Source: an uncultured Bacteroidales bacterium (GTDB lineage Bacteria; Bacteroidota; Bacteroidia; Bacteroidales; UBA932). From it: a stretch of 41,912 bases of DNA. How positions within the stretch are numbered: position 1 is the first letter of the stretch; every line of letters begins with the position of its first letter. A program made the translations under genes and the position numbers. Location of the stretch: NCBI GenBank assembly GCA_900316955.1, contig ONEX01000024.1:1-41912 (forward strand), written 5' to 3'. A model generated the notes under the pieces. That model did no database searches, had not been told where the DNA came from, and was given only the letters and a program-made list of their open reading frames with translations. Below, one piece after another: positions 23,741 to 30,778 of this stretch.

Positions 23741-24643
23741 TTATGCGTCAGGGTTGTTTTTATGCTTGGGTTCCATATGGACGATGATGTGCGACTGCGC
23801 GCCGAAACGGTCCTTGAAGCGGCGCTCCACCTCCGAGGCCTTCTCGTGGGCCTCCGAGAGCGGCAGGGAGCCGTCCAGGCGGATATGGACCTCGGCGGCG
23901 ATGCGGTTGCCGATGCGGCGGGTGCGCAGGTTGTGGGGGTCCTCCACGCCGGGCACGCTGCGGATGATGGCCAGCATTTCCTGTTCCATATCCGCCGGCA
24001 GCGAACTGTCGGTGAGCTCGCCGAAGCTAGGGCCGAGCAGGTCCCAAGCCACCTTGACCAGCATCGCGCCCACGACGATGGACGCCAGCGGGTCCAGCAC
24101 GGTCCAGCGGCTGCCCAGCAGGATGGCCCCGCCGATGCCGATGGCCGTGCCCACGGAGCTCAGCGCATCCGACCGGTGGTGCCACGCATTGGCCTCCAAT
24201 GCCTTGGAATCCAGATGCTTCCCCTTGATACGGGTATATTGGAACAGGAGCTCTTTCGCGACGATGGAGCCGAGGGCGGCCCAGAGGGCGATCTTGCCGG
24301 GGGCCGGCAGGTCCTCGCCCTGCAGCCAGCGCGCCAGCTTGCCGGCCCCGGACACCACGATGCCCACGGCCGCCGCGGCCAGCGCCAGCCCGATAAACAG
24401 CGTCGCCAGCGTCTCGTACTTGCCGTGCCCGTAATCGTGGTCCTCGTCCTGCGGGCGGGCGCTCACGCGCACGAACACCAGCACGACGATGTCCGTCACG
24501 AAATCCGACAGCGAATGCACGGCATCCGAGATCATCGCCGCCGAATGCCCCACGAGGCCGGCCATGGCCTTCAGCCCGACCAGCAGGAGGTTCACGACGC
24601 TTCCCGTCAGGGTTACCCGCGCTATCTCATCTTCGCGTTTCAT
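23741..24643 (-). CDS. Cation diffusion facilitator family transporter
   Basis: The 300-residue protein has six predicted membrane helices and a C-terminal cytoplasmic domain (about 205-290, with VPGVEDPHNLRTRRIGNRIAA). Metal-site motifs are SDAVHSLSD near 39-47 (His43 and Asp47) and HHRSDALSS near 155-163 (His155 and Asp159), each HxxxD, which is common in zinc-type exporters. A DYGHGKYE motif near 70-77 is also typical. It exports divalent metal such as Zn, Fe or Co by proton exchange across the inner membrane; the preferred ion is not certain. The phosphatase gene follows after one base. A -7 element lies four bases before the ATG. Confidence 0.92.
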   Translation of the reverse strand: MKREDEIARVTLTGSVVNLLLVGLKAMAGLVGHSAAMISDAVHSLSDFVTDIVVLVFVRVSARPQDEDHDYGHGKYETLATLFIGLALAAAAVGIVVSGAGKLARWLQGEDLPAPGKIALWAALGSIVAKELLFQYTRIKGKHLDSKALEANAWHHRSDALSSVGTAIGIGGAILLGSRWTVLDPLASIVVGAMLVKVAWDLLGPSFGELTDSSLPADMEQEMLAIIRSVPGVEDPHNLRTRRIGNRIAAEVHIRLDGSLPLSEAHEKASEVERRFKDRFGAQSHIIVHMEPKHKNNPDA

Positions 24644-24647
24644 AACG

Positions 24648-24655
24648 CAAAGATA
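24648..24655 (-). promoter_or_regulatory. -7 promoter element of the cation-efflux/phosphatase pair
   Basis: TATCTTTG followed by C on the minus strand lies four bases before the ATG at 24643, which suggests a leaderless message. No clear TTG is seen at the expected upstream distance. Confidence 0.5.
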
Positions 24656-24700
24656 CGGAAAACCTGCGGGAAAGTGTCCGCCTGAAACCGATTATTGCGG

Positions 24701-26329
24701 CTACATATAGGAGTGCATCCCGCCCAGCAGGAGGTTCACGCCGAAGTAAGTGACGAGAACGCACACGAAGGCGAAAATCGTGTACCCGTGGAAGAAATTG
24801 GGGTTCCGGAAGGGCTTCAGCGCGCCGCCGTGCAGGGTGAAGGCGTACACCAGCATCGTGATCAGCGCCCAGGTCTCCTTCGGGTCCCAGGCCCAGTAGC
24901 TGCCCCAGGAAATATTGGCCCACACGGCCCCCAGGAAGGTGCCGAAGGTCAGCAGGAACACCGCCGGATACAACACCACCAGGCTCACGTCCCGCAGGCT
25001 TTCCTTCGCCTCGCGGGAAGGAACGGCCAGGCCCATGATGCCGTTGAAGGCGACGAGGCCGAACAGCGTGTAGGACATCATCATCGACACGACGTGGATG
25101 GACAGCAGGGGCGACCGCAGCACCGGCATCAGCGGCATGATTTGCGGGCTCACGCTCTCCCGGCTCGCCAGCAGCATCGTGAAGCCAGCCAGCAGGAAGC
25201 CGAGCGGCTCGATCAGCGGGAACCGCCTGTACAGCAGCAGGATAGCCAGCGTGGAGAACCACGCCATCAGCATCATCACATTGTATCGGCCCACATAAGG
25301 ACCCGTCCCTGAGATATACCACCGCAGGCCGATGACCAGCGTCAGGTACAACCACATCAGGAGCGCGATGACGGCGCTGCCGTGCAGCACCCAGGCCGGG
25401 AACTTCCGCTTCTTGCTGATGAGCACGGCCCCCAGGACGAACAGCACGATGCCCAGCGTCAGGCACAGCATGAACTGCACCTTCGGGCGCGCGATGGCCA
25501 TATACAGCTCATTGGCCTGCACTTTCGCCTTCGACGTGAGCATAAAATCAGGCGTGCTCGCCTCTTTCCGGGGCATACCCATCCCCTCCGGCATGGACTG
25601 GGCCGATGCCGGGGCGGGCGCGAGCGCGAAGAGCGCCACCGCCGCCGTCATCGTCGCGACCCGCCGGAGCGCCTTCCGGAACGCCGTGTCCTTCTCGAAG
25701 AAGAACCCGATCATGGACAGGAGCAGCAGGAGATAGCCTGCGTAGGTGATGCCCACGCCCCAGGGGTCATGGCTCACAGCGAGGATGCTGCCCAGTCCAT
25801 CTTCGTCATAATCAGCCTGATAGAAGCGGTAACCGTGGTACTTGGCGATGTTGTTCATCGAGATCCGGACAGCATTTCCTTCGGGGAGAAAGGTGATGTC
25901 GGACCGGTAGTCGAGCGGACGCCGGGTGCCCTCGTAATAGTCGATGGCGAACGCCTCCAGTCGGATGCTGAAGGGCAGCTTCGCCGGCGTCTCGTCGTCC
26001 AGTTCATAGTCCGCGGTGGTCTCTCCTTCGCGCAGGTGGATGCTGCCGCTCGTGCCGAAGAGGAACGTGACCAACGCCCCGGCCAGGATGACCACCAGGC
26101 CGATGTGAAGGCCCATGGTCCACAACCGCTTGGGCGTCCCCTCCATGACCAGGTAAATCAGCCCGGCAATGGCCGCGACGGCCCACAGGAGGATGAACAG
26201 CGGGCTGTGGTAGAACCACTGGAACGCCACCGGCGTCCCGTGCAGCCGTTCGACGACGGTGGCGGCCATCATCATCGCGATGAGGACCGCCGCCGCCCCG
26301 AAGGCCAAATACTTGCAAGTTCGTTTCAT
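24701..26329 (-). CDS. Cytochrome c maturation protein, short ResB-CcsA fusion
   Basis: The 542-residue inner-membrane protein has an N-terminal part of ResB type (about 1-230). It comprises two or three helices, then a periplasmic stretch with GSIHLREGETTADYEL and MNNIAKYHGYRFYQADYD, then another helix. A C-terminal CcsA part (about 280-540) has eight or so helices and the haem-handling motif GSYWAWDPKETWALI near 475-490. CcsA and ResB together carry haem across the membrane and attach it to CxxCH apocytochromes. Known natural fusions of this pair are much longer, so the ResB half looks trimmed. It lies directly downstream of the dihaem oxidoreductase gene, which needs such a system, although a separate -7 element is present between them. 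Confidence 0.87.
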   Translation of the reverse strand: MKRTCKYLAFGAAAVLIAMMMAATVVERLHGTPVAFQWFYHSPLFILLWAVAAIAGLIYLVMEGTPKRLWTMGLHIGLVVILAGALVTFLFGTSGSIHLREGETTADYELDDETPAKLPFSIRLEAFAIDYYEGTRRPLDYRSDITFLPEGNAVRISMNNIAKYHGYRFYQADYDEDGLGSILAVSHDPWGVGITYAGYLLLLLSMIGFFFEKDTAFRKALRRVATMTAAVALFALAPAPASAQSMPEGMGMPRKEASTPDFMLTSKAKVQANELYMAIARPKVQFMLCLTLGIVLFVLGAVLISKKRKFPAWVLHGSAVIALLMWLYLTLVIGLRWYISGTGPYVGRYNVMMLMAWFSTLAILLLYRRFPLIEPLGFLLAGFTMLLASRESVSPQIMPLMPVLRSPLLSIHVVSMMMSYTLFGLVAFNGIMGLAVPSREAKESLRDVSLVVLYPAVFLLTFGTFLGAVWANISWGSYWAWDPKETWALITMLVYAFTLHGGALKPFRNPNFFHGYTIFAFVCVLVTYFGVNLLLGGMHSYM

Positions 26330-26355
26330 GCAGTCAAAAGTAGTTGATTGAACGG

Positions 26356-26363
26356 CAAATATA
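26356..26363 (-). promoter_or_regulatory. -7 promoter element of the ResB-CcsA gene
   Basis: TATATTTG followed by C on the minus strand lies 26 bases before the ATG at 26329, in the 55-base gap after the dihaem oxidoreductase gene. The -33 element is unclear. Confidence 0.45.
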
Positions 26364-26384
26364 CGAAAAAACCGCGACAGCCCG

Positions 26385-28154
26385 TCAGATGGCGTCGATG
26401 AACTTCACCACCGCCTCGCGGTCTTCCTTGGACAGGTGATAGAACTGTTCGGCGGACTTGTACCCGTCGCTGTTCTTGGAATAGGCGTGCCACATGATGG
26501 CCTCCACGACATTCCGGGCCCGGCAGTCGTGCAGCCGGTCGGAGGCGCCGGTGTTCACGCCGGAGAGCCCGCGGCCCCACAGCGGCGTGGTGCGGCACCA
26601 GGTGCCGTGGATGTCGTTCTTCATATACAGGCGGTGCTGGATGAAGTCGGAGTACGGCCAGATCTTCTGGTTCGCATAGCGCGGCAGCGGCTTCCCTTCG
26701 TTCATCGCCGGAGACCAGTAGTTGTCCTCCTTCGTCTCCCAGGACGGCTTGTGGCAGGCCGCGCAGCCCATCTTGCTGAACAGTTCCTTGCCCCGCTGGA
26801 CATCCTTGTCGTGCAGGTTACGGGCGCGCGGGATGGAAAGGCCGCGGTGCCAGACCATGAAGTCATAGAAGTCGTCTGCCGCCATCTCCGGCTCGAAGTT
26901 GTGGTAGGGGTTGTCGAACTGGTTCGTGGACGGGCTCAGGAGCGCGAGGACCGCCTCGGAGATCTCCGCATCGGTCACGGTGCCGTCCTTGTCCACATCG
27001 ACATAATAGGGAGAGGCCTCCCCCTCTTTCCGGATGGCCTGGATGACGGACGGGGTTTCCGACATCTTCCGCGCCCAGGCGACGGTGGTGTACAGGTACG
27101 GACGGTCCGGACGGGACACGTTGGTGATGTTCCAGATGGCGTTGGCACCGGCGCCGTCCTGCAGGGTGCCGCGGGTCATCGCGTAGGTGAAGCGCTTGAC
27201 GGGTTTGTAATCCCCCCGGGCGACGAAGGTCCCGTCGGCGAGATAGCCGTCGCCCAGGGAACCCTTCTGCCAGTTGCCGTAGAAGGCCGAGGCCGCAAAG
27301 TCGTTGGCGCCCTTGTCCCAGAACGCCGGATTCAGCTCCACATAGGGGGCCTCGGCGCGGTACTGCTCCCGGATAGCGTCCTCCGGAATCGCGTCGATGA
27401 GGCCGACGCCGATGACGCCGATGGTGGATTCCAGGCGGAAGCCCATTGTCAGCCCCTTCTCGGCCGCCGTGTCATACGGGTTCGGGTTGGTGTTGAAAGC
27501 CGACTTGTCGATGGTCAGCTCGGGATACTGGAGCGAATAGGTCTCCCCGTCCGGGAACTGCATCGGCAGGCCGCTCTCCATTGCGGAAACCGGGATCCAG
27601 CTCAGGTGGATGCCCTTTTCGTCGATGGGCGGGAGGAAGGGCTCGGCTGCCATCGTCTGGGGCATGCCGGTCACTTCGGACACGTAGGCGCCGTCGTTGC
27701 TGCCGGGTTCGTTGGCATAATAGACCACCAGCAGGTAGCCGTTGCCGAAGGCGCGGGAGGTATTGGCCTCATACACGCCCTGCCATTTCCCGTGCCCATA
27801 GGCGGGGTGGCAGTCCAGGCAGGATTTCCGCACGGAGGCCGGTCCCAGGCCCCGGAACGGGGCGGTATTGAGCGTCACATTGCGCTCGAAGAACATCTCG
27901 CCGTGGTTGAAGGCGTTCTCCAGGCCCTGCTGGACGACGGCGGGCGCCTCGTCCTCGTAGCAGCCTTCCGTCACATTATCGGTCGTTCCCAGCCGGCCGC
28001 CGGGATACCATTCGTCGGCCGTGAAATTCCCGACCGCCTGGCCTACATATTTCGCATCGGACTCGTGGACGGGCACGTCGTTTCCGTGCACGCAAGCCGT
28101 CACGGAGAAAACCGTGGCGGCCAGCGTCAGAAGAAGTTTCGAAGATGCACACAT
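26385..28154 (-). CDS. Dihaem c-type oxidoreductase (DUF1111/DHOR family) lipoprotein
   Basis: I start it at the ATG at 28154 (589 residues), four bases after the imelysin stop and at the head of a lipoprotein signal (MCASSKLLLTLAATVFSVTAC); an ATG at 28172 is the alternative. Two haem-binding CxxCH motifs are present: CLDCH near 112-116 and CAACH near 464-468. The second lies in the GKELFSKMGCAACH context typical of the family. Conserved DUF1111 features include GLGPASVRKSCLDCH and GLSIPRARN. Residues 386-397 (DVDKDGTVTDAE) fit an EF-hand calcium loop. Family members are found next to imelysin genes and are thought to act in periplasmic redox steps of iron uptake. It needs the adjacent ResB-CcsA system for haem attachment. 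Confidence 0.9.
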   Translation of the reverse strand: MCASSKLLLTLAATVFSVTACVHGNDVPVHESDAKYVGQAVGNFTADEWYPGGRLGTTDNVTEGCYEDEAPAVVQQGLENAFNHGEMFFERNVTLNTAPFRGLGPASVRKSCLDCHPAYGHGKWQGVYEANTSRAFGNGYLLVVYYANEPGSNDGAYVSEVTGMPQTMAAEPFLPPIDEKGIHLSWIPVSAMESGLPMQFPDGETYSLQYPELTIDKSAFNTNPNPYDTAAEKGLTMGFRLESTIGVIGVGLIDAIPEDAIREQYRAEAPYVELNPAFWDKGANDFAASAFYGNWQKGSLGDGYLADGTFVARGDYKPVKRFTYAMTRGTLQDGAGANAIWNITNVSRPDRPYLYTTVAWARKMSETPSVIQAIRKEGEASPYYVDVDKDGTVTDAEISEAVLALLSPSTNQFDNPYHNFEPEMAADDFYDFMVWHRGLSIPRARNLHDKDVQRGKELFSKMGCAACHKPSWETKEDNYWSPAMNEGKPLPRYANQKIWPYSDFIQHRLYMKNDIHGTWCRTTPLWGRGLSGVNTGASDRLHDCRARNVVEAIMWHAYSKNSDGYKSAEQFYHLSKEDREAVVKFIDAI

Positions 28155-28158
28155 AGGC

Positions 28159-29391
28159 CTACAGTTTGGCAATCCAGTCCGCCGCTTCGTTCAGGAGGGC
28201 GTCCAGGGCATTGATCTTCACGATGGCGGTCTCGGCGACAGCGGCCGTCGGATCGTCCACGAAAGCCTTGCCGCTGGCCAGGCAGGCGTCCAGGGAGGCC
28301 ACGGCATCCTTCAGGGCCGACTCCAGGGAAGAAGCCTTCGCCCAGCCGTTGTCCTTCACGAACTGCATGATGGACGCGCTCGCGGCCTTGTCCAGACCCT
28401 GCCCGCCGTACAGGCTGTACTGGATGGACAGGATGTTGTCCTTGAAATCCTGATAGGACTTCTTGGAGTAGGGCGACTCGATATAGTCCGGATCGTAATC
28501 CTTGCTGTTCACATAGTGCGCCGTGCCGATCTTGGTGTTGGCCACCTCGTTGCAGATGTTGGAGCAACCGGCGACCAGGATGCTGGAAACGGCCTCGGGC
28601 CAGCTCCGGTAGGTGCTGCCGGCGTTCCCGGTCCGGAGCAGGTTCTCGCCGTAGGTCAGGCCGCTGTCCATCACGGTGTTCAGTTCCAGTTCATCCTCCA
28701 CCAGCGCGATGCGGTCAGCCGGGCAGTCCGGATCCCACGCGGCCTGGAGCTCGAAGCAATAGTTCCGAAGGTCCTCGGCCACGGCAGTGGCGAAAATCAC
28801 TTCACTTTTGCCGGAGACGCTGCGGCCGGCGAAAGCCTCGTCATCTTCCACTCCGCTGAGCGCAGCGGCCGTCCGGTTCTTGCCGTCCCGGAAGATGATG
28901 AACTCGATGCCGTGGAAGCCCAGGGAAGCCGCGCCCACCTCGTCCACGGCGCCGGCGCCTTCCTCGTCCAGGTCGGCGATCGTTTCCGCATTGGAGAGGC
29001 TCTTCGCGAGCTTGTCCTTGTCCAGCGGCCAGGAGTCGATGTGCGGGTCGATGCCATAGGCCGTCGCCGCGCCGTACAGGAAGGCCTCGCTCTGCTCCCA
29101 CCACTTGCGGGCGGAGAGGAAGGTCGCGCAGATCCGGTCGATGTCGGCCTGGGTGTACGTGTCTTTCTTCTTCAGGTCGGCAAGCTGGTTGTAGAGGGTC
29201 TCCGTCTCGTCGGCCAGGTTGTCATAGATCTTGTAGATGACGCCGGGGACATAGCCCTCGACGGCCGCCTTGAGGGCCTTCTCCTGCGCCGTCAGGCCGG
29301 CGTCCGCCTTCGGGTCCTTGTTGCAGGAGAGGAGCGTCGCGGCCGCAACGGCCAGGACGCCGATCAGTTTGAATGCTTTCATATCGCTCAT
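28159..29391 (-). CDS. Imelysin-family (peptidase M75-like) lipoprotein
   Basis: This 410-residue protein has a lipoprotein signal (VLAVAAATLLSC). The start is the ATG at 29391 or the second ATG at 29382. The imelysin signature GxHxxE appears as LGFHGIEF near 167-174, in a helical fold with two repeats. Other family-like stretches are YGIDPHIDSWPLD and NTVMDSGLTYGENLLR. Imelysins (IrpA, EfeO-like) are iron-regulated periplasmic or surface proteins; the motif is thought to bind metal rather than to cleave peptides. It sits between a beta-barrel gene (11 bases upstream) and the dihaem oxidoreductase gene (4 bases downstream), an arrangement pointing to iron acquisition. Iron regulation itself is not visible. 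Confidence 0.92.
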   Translation of the reverse strand: MSDMKAFKLIGVLAVAAATLLSCNKDPKADAGLTAQEKALKAAVEGYVPGVIYKIYDNLADETETLYNQLADLKKKDTYTQADIDRICATFLSARKWWEQSEAFLYGAATAYGIDPHIDSWPLDKDKLAKSLSNAETIADLDEEGAGAVDEVGAASLGFHGIEFIIFRDGKNRTAAALSGVEDDEAFAGRSVSGKSEVIFATAVAEDLRNYCFELQAAWDPDCPADRIALVEDELELNTVMDSGLTYGENLLRTGNAGSTYRSWPEAVSSILVAGCSNICNEVANTKIGTAHYVNSKDYDPDYIESPYSKKSYQDFKDNILSIQYSLYGGQGLDKAASASIMQFVKDNGWAKASSLESALKDAVASLDACLASGKAFVDDPTAAVAETAIVKINALDALLNEAADWIAKL

Positions 29392-29402
29392 TGTTTAAGT
29401 TG

Positions 29403-30656
29403 TTAACGCTTGAAGAATGCCATATAGCAGATGCCCAGGCTCACCGACGGTTCGGGATTGTACCCCGCCTTCATGAAGCGGTGCGAATACTCCGCCTTCA
29501 CGGCGATCTGCGGAATCGGGAAATAGTTGAAGCCTACGGCAATGCGGTTCTTCACCGTCCATTCGGCCGGTTCCTCGCCCGCATCGGAGATGAAGGGATT
29601 GTAATACTCGTACCGGCCGAAGACGAAGAGCTGCTGCTCCCCCTGGCGGAACCAGGGCAGGATGTCGTAACCCGCCTCGCAGCCAAACGCCATCGCGCCC
29701 TTGCCCACGGCGGATTTCTTGTACGGGGCGTTGTTGGCGGAACGGTTGCGCTTCATGTAGCTGATCATCGCCGCATCGCCCACATAGCCGTAATCGGCAT
29801 TGCCGCGGGCGATGAAGCGGCGGCCCTTGTACTCGAAGTCGAAGGCGCCTACGGCGGTCCGTCCCACAACGCCCGCATAGCGGGACGTCTCGGCGATTAC
29901 CTCGTAGGGATAGGTATTGTTGAACGCGCGTCCGTAGAATCCGCTCAGGGAAAGGCGCAGGTTCTGCACGGAATAGTTGTCGACGCGGGCGACAAAGCCC
30001 AGCTGGTTGGCCGCCTTGAACTCGAAGGGTGAGCCGGCGCCATTCTTGATGAAGTTCTCCGTGTTGAACAGGTAAGCGTCCAGGCCGGCGATGACCTGGG
30101 CCTCGTACCGCCAATGGGCGGTCCGGCCCCACAGGCTGATTCCCGTGTCGTGCCAGGTGGAGGGAAGGATCGTGCTCTCGCCTTCCGGACGATAGACGGT
30201 GAAGAAGTTCAGCGGTTCGTGGGCGTTGTTCAAGCCGCCCACGGGGACGACCATATGGCCGATGCGCACATTGAATTCCGGCCGGAAGCTTTTCTGGATC
30301 CAGAACTGCTCCAGCTCCACTTCCCCGCCTTTCTCCACCTCGGTCTCCCACTCGCCGGCTTCCTCGAATTCCTTCTCGGAAGCGGCGCCGGTCCCGGTGT
30401 GCTCGAACTCGATTTCCGTCTGCATGGACCATCCCTTCCCGAAGTCGTATCCCAGGTAGATGACGGCGTGGGGGACGTCGAAACGGCCGTGCTGCTCGCC
30501 CTGGTGCGATGCCGCGGAAGAATAGCGGTAAACGTTGTCACTATAGAAATTGCGGCTCAGGGCGACTTCGCCGTAGCCGCCTACCGTCAGGCGCTGCGCC
30601 GCGGCCGGAAGAAGCGCCGCGAGGCTGGCGAAAAGGATGATGAAGAATCTTTTCAT
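29403..30656 (-). CDS. Outer-membrane beta-barrel porin, OprO/OprP-like, of the imelysin operon
   Basis: The ATG at 30656 gives 417 residues with a type I signal peptide (MKRFFIILFASLAALLPAAA, cleavage before QRL). The mature protein is built of amphipathic beta strands (GGYGEVALSRNFYS, then GYDFGKGWSMQTEIEFEHTG, then VRIGHMVVPVGGLNNAHEP), which resembles phosphate-selective-porin-like barrels. It lacks the usual terminal Phe, ending YMAFFKR. It has an acidic loop near 115-140 (EKEFEEAGEWETEVEKGG). It is first in the operon with imelysin and the dihaem protein, so it may let iron complexes or another small solute through the outer membrane. Phosphate specificity should not be assumed. Confidence 0.8.
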   Translation of the reverse strand: MKRFFIILFASLAALLPAAAQRLTVGGYGEVALSRNFYSDNVYRYSSAASHQGEQHGRFDVPHAVIYLGYDFGKGWSMQTEIEFEHTGTGAASEKEFEEAGEWETEVEKGGEVELEQFWIQKSFRPEFNVRIGHMVVPVGGLNNAHEPLNFFTVYRPEGESTILPSTWHDTGISLWGRTAHWRYEAQVIAGLDAYLFNTENFIKNGAGSPFEFKAANQLGFVARVDNYSVQNLRLSLSGFYGRAFNNTYPYEVIAETSRYAGVVGRTAVGAFDFEYKGRRFIARGNADYGYVGDAAMISYMKRNRSANNAPYKKSAVGKGAMAFGCEAGYDILPWFRQGEQQLFVFGRYEYYNPFISDAGEEPAEWTVKNRIAVGFNYFPIPQIAVKAEYSHRFMKAGYNPEPSVSLGICYMAFFKR

Positions 30657-30677
30657 GGCATCTCTGTTTTCGGCAGG

Positions 30678-30708
30678 CAAAGTTACGCCCCCGCCGAAAA
30701 CGGCACAA
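30678..30708 (-). promoter_or_regulatory. Promoter of the porin-imelysin-dihaem oxidoreductase operon
   Basis: TTG (30706-30708), a 20-base spacer and TAACTTTG (30678-30685) on the minus strand match the consensus. The leader is about 15-20 bases. I see no recognisable Fur box. Confidence 0.7.
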
Positions 30709-30766
30709 TCCCCATTTTTTGGGATTTTTTCGGCCACGGTTTTTATGGACAACGGATTATAATTCG

Positions 30767-30774
30767 TATATTCG
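30767..30774 (+). promoter_or_regulatory. Possible -7 element of the GH127 gene
   Basis: TATATTCG differs from TAnnTTTG at one base and lies four bases before the ATG at 30779. The -33 element is poor. Confidence 0.35.
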
Positions 30775-30778
30775 CCGT

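Noticed and set aside
30707-30730. AATCCC/GGGATT hairpin followed by TTTT, resembling a + strand terminator
   Set aside because: No rightward transcript reaches it, it lies upstream of the GH127 start and overlaps the -33 region of the porin promoter. The stem is short and the loop is all T.
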